Source: JAVJSU01 sp040219275 | GTDB taxonomy: Bacteria > Chloroflexota > Anaerolineae > Aggregatilineales > Phototrophicaceae | DNA length: 64,000 nt | Reading direction: 5' to 3' | Assembly (NCBI GenBank): GCA_040219275.1 | Contig: JAVJSU010000099.1 | Location: 1-64,000 of the forward strand | Notes under the pieces: model-generated | What the model was told of the DNA's origin: nothing | What the model saw: the letters and a program-made list of their open reading frames with translations, nothing else | Databases searched by the model: none | Shown here: in pieces, positions 16,632 through 25,200 of the stretch | How positions within the stretch are numbered: the first letter of the stretch is position 1 | How the letters are laid out: every line of letters begins with the position of its first letter | Program-made: the position numbers and the translations under genes

Positions 16632-16660
16632 ACTATAAACCGCACATAATCTTTTAGCAA
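16632..16660 (-). promoter_or_regulatory. promoter of the thi operon
   Basis: On the minus strand TTGCTA (16660-16655), a 17-base spacer and TATAGT (16637-16632) form a good sigma-70-type promoter. The predicted transcript begins about 15-20 bases before the TPP aptamer, which fits a riboswitch leader. Confidence 0.65.
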
Positions 16661-16689
16661 GGACAATCCCGAACCATTCAACCAGACCA

Positions 16690-17478
16690 TCACACTTGCT
16701 GAACGTATTGGTCAAACTCCCCTGCGTTACACATATCGACATAACGCATTAAGGTTTCACCATCAATCGGGTAATCAGGGAAACAACTTGTAGGAAATGC
16801 CCCTCTCGGCGCGACTGAAACATAATCTACACCCGGCGCAGGAATAATTGTTGTCTCAGGCTGTTTTTCGACACGGTCAATCAGACGCTCAACGGTGACA
16901 ATCACACGTTTCGCGGCATAAACCAATTCCATATCTATACCAAGATTGTTGTTCAGAACCACATTACCTTCACGATCAGCCGCCAATCCGTGCAGAACCG
17001 CGCAATCAATGTGGATCGCCGGAAATGCCATCAACGTTTCTTCCGTGTATGGATCAATCACGGTTTTTACATCGCGGCGCAAATCGGGTAAATCAGTGCC
17101 AATCCATGCACGGGAAGGCATAAATCCCACACCTGCGAGCGTAGCACGTATACCCATGACGATGCTAGCTTCCGTCTCTTCGATAATGTTCACTAACCCT
17201 TTAGATGCGGCATCCGTGAACATCGGCGCTAAACCAAACGACTCCAGTCCAAAATAGACACTGCGAACCGTTTCAACACAGCCCGACCCTACCAGCAAGT
17301 CAGATTCATAGCCTGCGGTGAAGTTCAGCAATGTTAGGTTTTTGGGCGGCTCATCGCGTTTCAATAACGCATAGACAAACGCGGCAGGACGACGATAAAG
17401 CGTCATCCCGCCGAGCGCCAATGTCCAACCGGATTCTACGATTTGCGCCGCCTCATGAAGCTCGACGAACGTGGTCAT
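16690..17478 (-). CDS. CoA-transferase family I, subunit A (glutaconate/IpdA-like)
   Basis: A 262-residue protein of the alpha subunit type of family I CoA-transferases. It begins with an A-x-x-I-V-x-S-G-W-T-L-A-L-G-G pattern, has V-G-S-G-C-V-E-T-V in the first third and A-I-H-I-D-C-A-V-L-H-G in the last. It is translationally coupled to mtnA (ATGA overlap at 17475-17478). A matching B subunit is not next door but is encoded at 31.5 kb on the other strand. Such pairs act on short dicarboxyl-CoA esters or, in the IpdAB branch, hydrolyse a ring-cleavage CoA ester. The substrate cannot be assigned. Confidence 0.82.
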   Translation of the reverse strand: MTTFVELHEAAQIVESGWTLALGGMTLYRRPAAFVYALLKRDEPPKNLTLLNFTAGYESDLLVGSGCVETVRSVYFGLESFGLAPMFTDAASKGLVNIIEETEASIVMGIRATLAGVGFMPSRAWIGTDLPDLRRDVKTVIDPYTEETLMAFPAIHIDCAVLHGLAADREGNVVLNNNLGIDMELVYAAKRVIVTVERLIDRVEKQPETTIIPAPGVDYVSVAPRGAFPTSCFPDYPIDGETLMRYVDMCNAGEFDQYVQQV

Positions 17479-18521
17479 TCCGTCAATTCATTCAACAGAG
17501 CACGAGGCAGATTTTCGGAGAAAGGCGGGTGCACAATGCCATTCTCAGTGATAATTCCGCTCAAGTAACGGTGCGGGGTCACATCAAATGCGGGATTGCG
17601 GGCATGAAAATGATCCGGCACAAGTGCATTACCATATGGCGCGAGCACTTCACTCTTATCGCGTTCTTCAATGGGAATTTCATCGCCGCTTTTCAACGCA
17701 AGATCAACCGTCGAAGTCGGTGCTACGGTATAGAATGGAATATTATTCTCTTTTGCCAGCACCGCGATCTGATACGTGCCAATTTTGTTTGCAAAATCGC
17801 CATTCGCCGCCACACGATCAGCGCCGACGAGCACGATATGCACTTCACCCTTCTGCATATAATAACCAGAGGCGGTATCGGGAATAATATCGTAACTCAC
17901 ACCAAGCTGATGCAATTCCCATGCGCTCAAACGTGCACCCTGCAAACGTGGACGGGTTTCATCCAATAAGACATGAATAGCTTTGCCCTGCTCGAACGCC
18001 GCCCTTACTACACCGAGTGCAGTGCCATAATCCACTGTCGCCAGCGCCCCGGTATTGCAATGATGAAGGATAGTATCACTATCTTTAATCAAAGTAGCGC
18101 CATGTGCCCCCATGCGACGATTAATTTCTACGTCTTCGTTAGCGATACGCTGTGCTTCTTGGAGTAAAAGTTCACATATTTCTTCGGGCGCAAGATGGAC
18201 GGACTCTTGAGCGATACCCAGCATCAAGTCAACTGCCCACGCCAGATTAACCGCTGTAGGGCGTGCCGCTTTTAGCACATCTGCGGCGCGGCTCAACTCA
18301 TCTAGCAGAGATCCAGATGTCATTGCAGTACTTTTTGATGCCGCGATTGCCATACCAAAAGCGGCGGATGCACCGATTGCAGGTGCACCCCTTACTGTCA
18401 TATCTGTAATTGCCGCCGCAACAGATTGATAATCAGACAAATCCACCTGAGCCAATTCCCACGGGATTTTCTTTTGATCGATCATGCGGACGTTGCCATC
18501 AAACCATTCTACTGTTCGCAT
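17475..18521 (-). CDS. mtnA: S-methyl-5-thioribose-1-phosphate isomerase
   Basis: A 348-residue MtnA, which converts methylthioribose-1-phosphate to methylthioribulose-1-phosphate in methionine salvage. Typical features are the start R-T-V-E-W, the catalytic Cys in H-H-C-N-T-G-A-L-A-T (about residue 155), R-P-x-L-Q-G-A-R-L-S-A-W-E and the catalytic Asp in G-A-D-R-V-A-A-N-G-D (about residue 235). It lies five bases after the dsbA-like gene and overlaps the CoA-transferase gene. Its pathway partner mtnP is 40 kb away, and later salvage enzymes are not in the window. Confidence 0.96.
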   Translation of the reverse strand: MRTVEWFDGNVRMIDQKKIPWELAQVDLSDYQSVAAAITDMTVRGAPAIGASAAFGMAIAASKSTAMTSGSLLDELSRAADVLKAARPTAVNLAWAVDLMLGIAQESVHLAPEEICELLLQEAQRIANEDVEINRRMGAHGATLIKDSDTILHHCNTGALATVDYGTALGVVRAAFEQGKAIHVLLDETRPRLQGARLSAWELHQLGVSYDIIPDTASGYYMQKGEVHIVLVGADRVAANGDFANKIGTYQIAVLAKENNIPFYTVAPTSTVDLALKSGDEIPIEERDKSEVLAPYGNALVPDHFHARNPAFDVTPHRYLSGIITENGIVHPPFSENLPRALLNELTE

Positions 18522-18526
18522 AACGT

Positions 18527-19204
18527 CTATTGCGCGTTATTTACTGCGGCTTCAATAACCTCATAAGGTACGCTACCGCGAGCATAAGTTTCACTGATTG
18601 CCGTTGCTTCTGAATCTCCGTAACGGACGCGAATCGCCGGAGTACCCTGAACGCCTAAACGATTGGCAAGGCGTTGGTCAATGGTGACCTGTTCCGCTTC
18701 CTGCGTACAGGAGAGCAATTCTGCGTAATCGAGATCGAATTCTTCGGCAATGCGGCGACCAATTTCATTCGTGATACGTGAACTATTGCCAATGCGGAAA
18801 AGCTCATCATGAATCGGGAAGAAACCGCCCTCGTACTGATCTGCCGCACATTCAGCGACCTGCCCAACGAAGGGTGAAATATCCTGCGTCGGGAGCATCC
18901 GATATTCAAAGCGTGCCTGCCCGGTCAGTACAAGTTCTTCCATGATACGACTCACGGTAGAATGATATGCCTGACAATGTGGACACATAAAGTCTGCGAA
19001 TTCCACAATGGTGATCGGCGCATCAGGATTACCAACGATGAAGGCACCGTCTTCAGTTCGGGTCTGTACCAAACTAGAATAATCAATATCCGAACCGGAT
19101 GCGGCACTACTTCTTGAAAGAAAGATAAAAATACCTACGGCGACAACGGCGACTACAACCATCGCCGCAATGATCGTCAATTGTTGCTGATTTTGATTTT
19201 TCAT
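18527..19204 (-). CDS. membrane-anchored DsbA-family thioredoxin-fold protein
   Basis: A 225-residue protein with a single N-terminal membrane helix (about residues 9-30) and an extracytoplasmic DsbA-like domain. The redox motif C-P-H-C is at residues 74-77 and the cis-Pro loop G-T-P-A near residue 187. Two further cysteines (about residues 121 and 163) lie in the inserted helical domain, as in BdbD or the actinobacterial DsbA-like proteins. It probably makes disulfides in secreted proteins. It is the first gene of a unit with mtnA and the CoA-transferase A subunit; no functional link is obvious. Confidence 0.9.
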   Translation of the reverse strand: MKNQNQQQLTIIAAMVVVAVVAVGIFIFLSRSSAASGSDIDYSSLVQTRTEDGAFIVGNPDAPITIVEFADFMCPHCQAYHSTVSRIMEELVLTGQARFEYRMLPTQDISPFVGQVAECAADQYEGGFFPIHDELFRIGNSSRITNEIGRRIAEEFDLDYAELLSCTQEAEQVTIDQRLANRLGVQGTPAIRVRYGDSEATAISETYARGSVPYEVIEAAVNNAQ

Positions 19205-19302
19205 ATGTATACAATTACTCCCTAAAACATCATTAAGATTGCCAGAGTTTACCAGAGAATTTTAACGCCCAAGCAAACAATTTGTTAGGCTTTGTTACCA
19301 GA

Positions 19303-19896
19303 TCAAATAAATGGGACAATTCTTGACACGCGCTTACGATAGTCTTCATAATCTTGCCCAAAATATCGAATCAATCGACGTTCCTCGTAAATGGATCCAA
19401 TGAGAAAGTATAACGTAGCGCCGACACAAAACCCGAAATAGCCCTGCGTCATAGTAGTCACAGGCCATATAGTGAGGATACTAAACAAATATAACGGATG
19501 TCGAACAAACCTATAAAGTCCACCTGTTTGTAATTTTTCATCGGGTAATGGCAAGGGTGCGCCGCGTATATAGGCGAAGAGTTGCGAAATACCGAGAAAC
19601 CGTCCAAGATCAATTTGAAGTAGAGAAATCACCAGACCAATCAAACCTATCGCCTGAATGATGAGCAAAAGTGGCTCCCATCTGAGATCAATCGTCCACA
19701 CAATATCGCCCGGTCTGAGCGAAAATAGTAACGAAATCGGCGCAAGCGTTATTAGGGAAAGAATGTTATAAAAAACACGGTACAATCCGTCATAGGCGCG
19801 CTCACCAAAACGATCTCTAAACCAGCGCTTAAATTGTCCGGCGGTAAGGGTATGGATCACACCAAAGGCAAATACACTAATAAGCACTAAAATCAT
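19303..19896 (-). CDS. membrane methyltransferase-like protein (ICMT/PEMT or NnrU-like)
   Basis: A 197-residue protein with about five membrane segments. Its C-terminal half has the isoprenylcysteine/phospholipid methyltransferase pattern: G-L-Y-R-F-V-R-H-P-L-Y near residue 127, then E-E-R-R-L near 172 and Y-E-D-Y-R-K-R-V near 183. The N-terminal half resembles NnrU-like proteins. Members methylate small or lipid-linked substrates with S-adenosylmethionine, but this one is not assignable to a substrate. It diverges from the pyrimidine phosphorylase with only 24 bases between the starts, so each promoter must overlap the neighbouring gene. Confidence 0.75.
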   Translation of the reverse strand: MILVLISVFAFGVIHTLTAGQFKRWFRDRFGERAYDGLYRVFYNILSLITLAPISLLFSLRPGDIVWTIDLRWEPLLLIIQAIGLIGLVISLLQIDLGRFLGISQLFAYIRGAPLPLPDEKLQTGGLYRFVRHPLYLFSILTIWPVTTMTQGYFGFCVGATLYFLIGSIYEERRLIRYFGQDYEDYRKRVSRIVPFI

Positions 19897-19920
19897 TTAT
19901 CAACACCGGAGACTATTTAC

Positions 19921-21240
19921 ATGCGAGTAGTAGATATTATTGCAAAAAAGCGCGATAAACAACCACTCTCTGATTCAGAAATACAATGGTTCGTAGAAAA
20001 TTACACGAGCGGCACAATTCCAGATTATCAAGCCGCATCCCTGTTGATGGCAATATATCTGAATGGTATGGAGAAACATGAAACCGTTGCGCTAACGATG
20101 GCAATGGCGCAATCCGGCGATTTGCTTGATTTGTCTGGAATCACGGATTACACAATAGATAAACACTCCTCCGGCGGCGTGGGAGATAAAACATCGCTGG
20201 TTGTGCTTCCTCTGGTTGCTTCGTTTGATGTGCCAATCGCCAAAATGAGCGGGCGCGGGTTAGGTCACAGTGGCGGTACATTAGATAAAATTGAAACCTT
20301 CCCTGGCTACAACGTGAATCTTGATGAGGAAACATTTCTAAGGTTGGCGCGGGAAACCGGATTGGTGCTTGCCGGTCAAACCCGTGATCTTGCACCCGCC
20401 GACGGCAAATTATACGCGCTACGGGATGTTACGGGCACCGTTGCTAGCTTACCGCTTATCGCTAGTAGCATCATGAGCAAGAAAATCGCCGCCGGAGCAA
20501 ACGGTATCGTACTGGATGTTAAGGCGGGCAATGGCGCATTTATGCATGATGTCGAAAGTGCGCGTGAACTCGCACAAATGATGGTTGACATTGGCGTTAG
20601 CATTGGTCGAGATATGGTTGCCGTCATTTCAGACATGAACCAACCACTTGGTCATGCCGTTGGGAACGCGATAGAGACGATTGAAGCGATAGAAACCCTA
20701 CGTGGCGGTGGTCCAAAAGACTTCCGTGAGCATTGCGTCGAAATCGCTCATTTAATGCTCAAATTGGCGGGACGTGGAACCCGATGGACGGAACGTGAGA
20801 CCGTGCGTGACGAGATCATTAACCATCTCGATGATGGACGCGCCTTAAGTCGCTTCAGAAAAATGATTGAGGCACAGGGCGGTGACCCCACCTATGTGGA
20901 TGACCTATCCAAGATGCCCAAAGCAAGCATTATCCACGAGATCGTTGCAGAAGAGACGGGCTATATTCAACAGGTGAGAGCAGATGCGATTGCAAGCGCT
21001 GCGCTAGCGTTGGGCGCTGGACGTGAAAAGAAGGATCAGAAGATTGACCTCGCGGTAGGTGTAATCGTCAATGTGAAGGTGGGCAACAAAATCAACAAGG
21101 GGGAGCATGTCGCAGTCATTCATGCTAATCACGAAGAAAAATTGAAAGAAGCTATTCAATTCGTCAAACAGGCAATAACCTATTCAAACAAACCTGTTGA
21201 TACCCTACCCCTGTTCTATGACACGATTTACGGGCAATAA
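19921..21240 (+). CDS. pdp: pyrimidine-nucleoside (thymidine) phosphorylase
   Basis: A 439-residue enzyme of nucleoside phosphorylase family II, splitting uridine, thymidine or deoxyuridine with phosphate. The phosphate-binding D-K-H-S-S-G-G-V-G-D-K-T loop is at about residues 80-91. The family signature S-G-R-G-L-G-H-S-G-G-T-L-D-K follows near residue 110. The C-terminal domain is present and length is normal (E. coli DeoA 440). GGAG lies eight bases before the ATG. Whether it prefers thymidine only (deoA) or all pyrimidine nucleosides (pdp) is not certain. Its last 36 bases overlap the convergent lipoprotein gene. Confidence 0.93.
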   Translation: MRVVDIIAKKRDKQPLSDSEIQWFVENYTSGTIPDYQAASLLMAIYLNGMEKHETVALTMAMAQSGDLLDLSGITDYTIDKHSSGGVGDKTSLVVLPLVASFDVPIAKMSGRGLGHSGGTLDKIETFPGYNVNLDEETFLRLARETGLVLAGQTRDLAPADGKLYALRDVTGTVASLPLIASSIMSKKIAAGANGIVLDVKAGNGAFMHDVESARELAQMMVDIGVSIGRDMVAVISDMNQPLGHAVGNAIETIEAIETLRGGGPKDFREHCVEIAHLMLKLAGRGTRWTERETVRDEIINHLDDGRALSRFRKMIEAQGGDPTYVDDLSKMPKASIIHEIVAEETGYIQQVRADAIASAALALGAGREKKDQKIDLAVGVIVNVKVGNKINKGEHVAVIHANHEEKLKEAIQFVKQAITYSNKPVDTLPLFYDTIYGQ

Positions 21241-22047
21241 ACGTCCATCCGTATCATATTGGTATAGAAAAACGGGTAAATTTACCATAAACCCATCGAC
21301 AAAATCGGTGTTTTCGGCAAGGCTGTCACGCAAATTATCCCGCGACAGCCGATTTTCTAAAACGAGTTGTTCAACGTGATGTAGCAAGTATGTCGTCGTT
21401 TCATATGAACCTACCGCGATCAAATTTGGTTGTGGTGCAAATTGATTTTCACGCACAAAACGCTCCTGAAACGAGTCGTCGGGCAATGCAAAGCTAGAGG
21501 CAACCTGTACCCCGCGCAGGTCTGCTATTAATTCGAGAGCCTGTTCCAGAATGAGCATATCACCGCCTGTATATGGAGGCGAAAAACCAATGAGGTCGGT
21601 CACACTTAATGTTGGCGGAAGGTCGATAAGGTCTGAAATTTGAGGATTTGTGTAGACATAGATATTTTCTGATAACGGGAGAGTGACATTCCAATAACCG
21701 GAAATGAACGTTGGGATTTCGCCCAAAACATCAAGCACAGACTCATCAGCCGCGGCATAGCCTAGGATTACGACTGCAACCGCCCGATCATCCAGCAGAA
21801 TCGCCTGAGCACGGTCTACAGCGCTTTGTGGGCTACTACCATCGTCAATTGCATGCAATTCCACCTGCGTATTTACGCCGCTTTCCGCAAACGCCAATTG
21901 CATCGCATAAAGCGCCTGATAGCCTACCTCACGATAACGACCTTCAAACGGCGCTAATAACACGATCCGCTTCGGTGTTTGGCTGGACTCCACACCACAT
22001 CCTACCAGCAACATACAAAGTATTAAAAAACTAACAACCGTTCGCAA
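21205..22047 (-). CDS. predicted lipoprotein with periplasmic-binding-like fold
   Basis: A 280-residue protein. I chose the TTG at 22047 because a strong GAGGAG lies four bases upstream and it yields a standard lipoprotein signal: M-R-T-V-V, hydrophobic core, lipobox L-V-G-C at about residues 14-17. A longer ATG start would sit further inside mltG. The mature part begins I-V-L-L-A-P-F-E-G-R-Y and continues with D-D-G-S-S-P and A-V-V-I-L-G-Y, reminiscent of LppC/LivJ-type type I binding folds. It is last in the mltG operon, overlapping mltG by 17 bases, and its end overlaps the pyrimidine phosphorylase gene. Ligand unknown. Confidence 0.72.
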   Translation of the reverse strand: MRTVVSFLILCMLLVGCGVESSQTPKRIVLLAPFEGRYREVGYQALYAMQLAFAESGVNTQVELHAIDDGSSPQSAVDRAQAILLDDRAVAVVILGYAAADESVLDVLGEIPTFISGYWNVTLPLSENIYVYTNPQISDLIDLPPTLSVTDLIGFSPPYTGGDMLILEQALELIADLRGVQVASSFALPDDSFQERFVRENQFAPQPNLIAVGSYETTTYLLHHVEQLVLENRLSRDNLRDSLAENTDFVDGFMVNLPVFLYQYDTDGRLLPVNRVIEQG

Positions 22048-23131
22048 GATGCTCCTCAAAGGTGATGGCAAAATCATGATAGCCGTCTGTGCGACAATCT
22101 GCGCGGAAAAAGAAGAAGGGCGTTTCATCTGGATACACAGTGGCTTCAATCGTTCGCAATCCCGGACTAGCAATCGGACCCGGTGGCAATCCATTGATGC
22201 GGTATGTATTGTAATCTGAAATCACACCCTGATAATCGGCGGCGGTAATGCGGGGCCACCAATTACTTGCATTCCCAAGCGGATATTGTACAGTTGGATC
22301 GGCTTCAAGATTCATACTGATGTCATAGCGGTTGCGGTATACGCTAGCAATCACCGGATACTCTTCAGTTTGTACCGCTTCTCGCTGAACAATAGAAGCA
22401 AAGGTTACAATATCAAAAATAGAAAATCCTTGATCTCGAATATCATCAATTACCTGCGTAGATAAACCAGCACGGAACGACTCCAATAACACATCTCGCA
22501 AACCAATTGGCGTAATATCCGGCGACAGGCTATAGCTATCAGGGAACAAAAAGCCTTCAAGCGATGCCCCCACAGGCAAGCCAACTAACTGCGCGAATGC
22601 CGGATCAACCTGTGCGCCCCGCCCCACCACATTTAGAAATTCACTCCCGCTAAAGCCAAACAGCGGGTTTACGTCAATTGCCGCCGCAACTTCTTCGATA
22701 CGCCATCCCGGTAAAATCGAGAATGTGATTTGACTGGTGCTCGAATCTGTTAGTGCCAGCGCAATCTGTCGTATAGTCTGAGTCTCGCTAAAGAAATAAA
22801 CACCTGCTTCTAGCTCAACATCCAGGCTCTGTGCGCGGACGTAATCAACAAATAATTCTGAATCATTGATTAAGCCCGCGCCAAGCAAGTTCTGTGAGAT
22901 CACGGGCGGGGTATCGCCATTCGCCACCAAAAACCGAACAGGATCTGTGCTTTCACCTGTAGGTTCATCCAGCGCATCACGATTGAGAAATACATTAAAG
23001 CGTGCAGGCGCAACACGCAAGAAATCAACGATATCATCACCCGCCAACAAAAACACCAAACCCAAACACACTACACTCGCAAAACCGAGCGCAATAACCA
23101 GAACCAGCAATGAACGTAAAGTTCGATTCAA
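22031..23131 (-). CDS. mltG: endolytic murein transglycosylase MltG
   Basis: A 366-residue protein with an N-terminal membrane helix (about residues 8-30), a LysM-like region and the YceG/MltG catalytic domain. The catalytic Glu lies in A-S-I-V-Q-R-E-A-V (about residue 247). Further family motifs are L-E-A-D-P-T-V-Q-Y near 280 and Y-N-T-Y-R-I-N-G-L-P-P-G-P-I near 308. The enzyme cuts nascent glycan strands and is thought to end their polymerisation. The start is TTG with AGGAG eight bases upstream. It follows ruvX on the same strand, as in many bacteria. Confidence 0.95.
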   Translation of the reverse strand: MNRTLRSLLVLVIALGFASVVCLGLVFLLAGDDIVDFLRVAPARFNVFLNRDALDEPTGESTDPVRFLVANGDTPPVISQNLLGAGLINDSELFVDYVRAQSLDVELEAGVYFFSETQTIRQIALALTDSSTSQITFSILPGWRIEEVAAAIDVNPLFGFSGSEFLNVVGRGAQVDPAFAQLVGLPVGASLEGFLFPDSYSLSPDITPIGLRDVLLESFRAGLSTQVIDDIRDQGFSIFDIVTFASIVQREAVQTEEYPVIASVYRNRYDISMNLEADPTVQYPLGNASNWWPRITAADYQGVISDYNTYRINGLPPGPIASPGLRTIEATVYPDETPFFFFRADCRTDGYHDFAITFEEHLANGC

Positions 23132-23183
23132 TACGATACTCCTACATTAACTTGATAATACTTGCTTCTAATCTGCACATCTA

Positions 23184-23642
23184 TCATTTTTCAGGTAACT
23201 TCGGCGGGGTCGCTAAACCTTCCCGTAAGGCATCCATATAACTTTGTAAAATCACGCGTGCCGCAAGGTCATCAACCGGATCGGTTACTTTACGCTTTTT
23301 CTGGCGCGAAAGTTCCTGTGCATCAACACTGCTTAAGCCTTCATCCCACAAAACAATCGGCAAGGATGTGGTCTCAGCAAAGCGCGTCACCCATAATCGC
23401 ACCGTATCTGCCTGTGTATAGACTTCTTCGGGAATATCGGGATTTGAAGGCAACCCGATGATGATAGCGATGGCATGTTGTTCTTCTGCGATACGATTCA
23501 GCAAAGCAAAATCTTCTTTGCGCGTTTTGCGGTTAATGACCATAAGTTCACGCGCAATCAGCCATGAAAAATCACTCACCGCTAATCCGATCCGTTTTAT
23601 ACCATGATCAATTGCCAGCAACCGTCCTGAATGGCTCATCAA
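23184..23642 (-). CDS. ruvX: Holliday junction resolvase-like protein YqgF/RuvX
   Basis: A 152-residue RNase H-fold nuclease. The first catalytic Asp is in L-A-I-D-H-G-I-K-R-I-G-L-A, followed by G-L-P, then W-D-E near residue 100 and D-D-L-A-A near residue 127, the conserved acidic sites. The family processes Holliday junctions and/or the 16S rRNA precursor. The start ATG overlaps the stop of the baseplate-J-like gene (ATGA), within the alaS operon. Confidence 0.93.
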   Translation of the reverse strand: MMSHSGRLLAIDHGIKRIGLAVSDFSWLIARELMVINRKTRKEDFALLNRIAEEQHAIAIIIGLPSNPDIPEEVYTQADTVRLWVTRFAETTSLPIVLWDEGLSSVDAQELSRQKKRKVTDPVDDLAARVILQSYMDALREGLATPPKLPEK

Positions 23643-25192
23643 TTTTGAACCACTACATTAATTCGCATTGGCAAAACGGGCATACGCCGGAATAAGCCGG
23701 GCGACAAATCAATCTGAGGCAAGCTATTTTCTGCAATATCCACTTCATCAACAATATAACGCACCGCATCGCTGATAGAGCGCCCTGACAAACGATTTCG
23801 CAATTGATCCACATCAATTTGCCCACGCACGGAGGCACTACCTGAAACTGTGAATGAGATGGTCTGCGTCAACACATCCGTAGAGACTGCCCCACGCGAA
23901 TAAGTGATGGTCTCCGGCTCGATGGTGCGTCCGCGTGCTATTTGATTCGATAGATATGCAAATACTACCCGTTCGGCAAAATCTTCATCAATTGCAATTG
24001 CCTCTACAACAACACTCATGGAGAGTGTCAAGGTATCTACAACGTCACCCACCTGTGCACTAAAGAGCGTTTCATCAGCCCGTTCTTCGATGATGCGAAT
24101 GGTTTCATCCACAATAAACTGACGATCAGCCAAACTCGGTTGCATCTCAACAAAGGCGCGTGCCTGTAATTGTTGACGCATCAAATTCAATAAATTCTCG
24201 CGGTCTTGCTGACTCACTACGCGAACAGAACGCGTTTCACCACCTGTTGTCGCCACCCGATTAATCACATTTACAGAATCTTCCAGAGGACCAACGACTG
24301 TATTGATGAGATTTGGCTCAACGTTACCTGCCCGTCCCGCAGAAGCAGGCAATGCTTCAATCCGAGCCTCTGCTTCCTGACCATTTCCCGCAGGAACACT
24401 CACATCGATGATAGTGCGGAAAAAGATGGGCGTTCCTGTGCCGGTACTCACCTGTGTTCCCGAAGGAATCGTAATCACCGAACCCGTTTGATTGACAAAA
24501 ATCACCGATCCAGTTGCCGTGATGTCTTCGAGGTCTTGTACACCTGTTGTATCTATCGACTGACGATCTTCAACTGCCAAGTTTAGTCGAATAGCGGGGA
24601 TCAAACCGTTCTCAACATCGACATCACGACTGGCTAAATTGGGATCAGCGATGACGGCAACATCAGCCGTAATAAGTTGCTGTGCGGGAGTAACATAAAC
24701 GACCGCGCTCGGTACAAACACATAACCAATGCCAAGCACCACACCAAGCAAAAGCAAAAATAGCGCCAACCGCACCCCGAACCATCGCATGAACGTAATA
24801 TTTACAGGCTGGCTACGAACACGGCTAGCGACATCAACAAGTTCTTCAGGTTCAGGACTGTCTTCAGGGCGTTGAAAGCGATTCGCAAATACTTTTGAGC
24901 GTCCGCGTTTCCAACGTCCGCGCTCACTTGAACCAATGGTTTCAAATGTACTGATATTGAGTTCTTCCGCATGACGAATCACCGTTGAATCATGGGTCAC
25001 AAACGCAAGGCGAATAGCACGTCGCATCGCCTCACGCTGAATCAACACAAGATCAAGTTTGCGCGTTAATGCCGTACCTTTTTCGGGCCAGATCAAAAGC
25101 ACTCGCTGACCGCGCAAAAATCCCAGCCGATCTTTGATCGATCCGACATCTTCATCGGGCTGAATCTGCACAAACTCCGGTTTCGTCGCCAT
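23639..25192 (-). CDS. baseplate J-like membrane protein of unknown function
   Basis: A 517-residue protein. The N-terminal part (about 1-125) is cytoplasmic and basic, with an unassigned domain carrying V-L-L-I-W-P-E-K-G. One membrane helix lies at about residues 142-165. A long extracytoplasmic beta-rich segment follows, with the V-P-A-G-x-G-Q-E-A-E type motif of baseplate J / gp47-like proteins near residue 260. It sits between alaS and ruvX with an 8-base gap and a 4-base overlap. There are no phage genes around, so a cell-envelope role is more likely than a phage baseplate. The function is not known to me. Confidence 0.72.
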   Translation of the reverse strand: MATKPEFVQIQPDEDVGSIKDRLGFLRGQRVLLIWPEKGTALTRKLDLVLIQREAMRRAIRLAFVTHDSTVIRHAEELNISTFETIGSSERGRWKRGRSKVFANRFQRPEDSPEPEELVDVASRVRSQPVNITFMRWFGVRLALFLLLLGVVLGIGYVFVPSAVVYVTPAQQLITADVAVIADPNLASRDVDVENGLIPAIRLNLAVEDRQSIDTTGVQDLEDITATGSVIFVNQTGSVITIPSGTQVSTGTGTPIFFRTIIDVSVPAGNGQEAEARIEALPASAGRAGNVEPNLINTVVGPLEDSVNVINRVATTGGETRSVRVVSQQDRENLLNLMRQQLQARAFVEMQPSLADRQFIVDETIRIIEERADETLFSAQVGDVVDTLTLSMSVVVEAIAIDEDFAERVVFAYLSNQIARGRTIEPETITYSRGAVSTDVLTQTISFTVSGSASVRGQIDVDQLRNRLSGRSISDAVRYIVDEVDIAENSLPQIDLSPGLFRRMPVLPMRINVVVQN

Positions 25193-25200
25193 TTGATATG

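Noticed and set aside
17331..17969. 212-codon plus-strand frame opposite mtnA and the CoA-transferase gene
   Set aside because: It spans two clear coding genes on the other strand and has a biased, Arg/His-rich composition typical of antisense frames.
23639..25192. Prophage or contractile injection system suggested by the baseplate J-like protein
   Set aside because: No other phage structural gene is near and the gene is embedded in a housekeeping operon.
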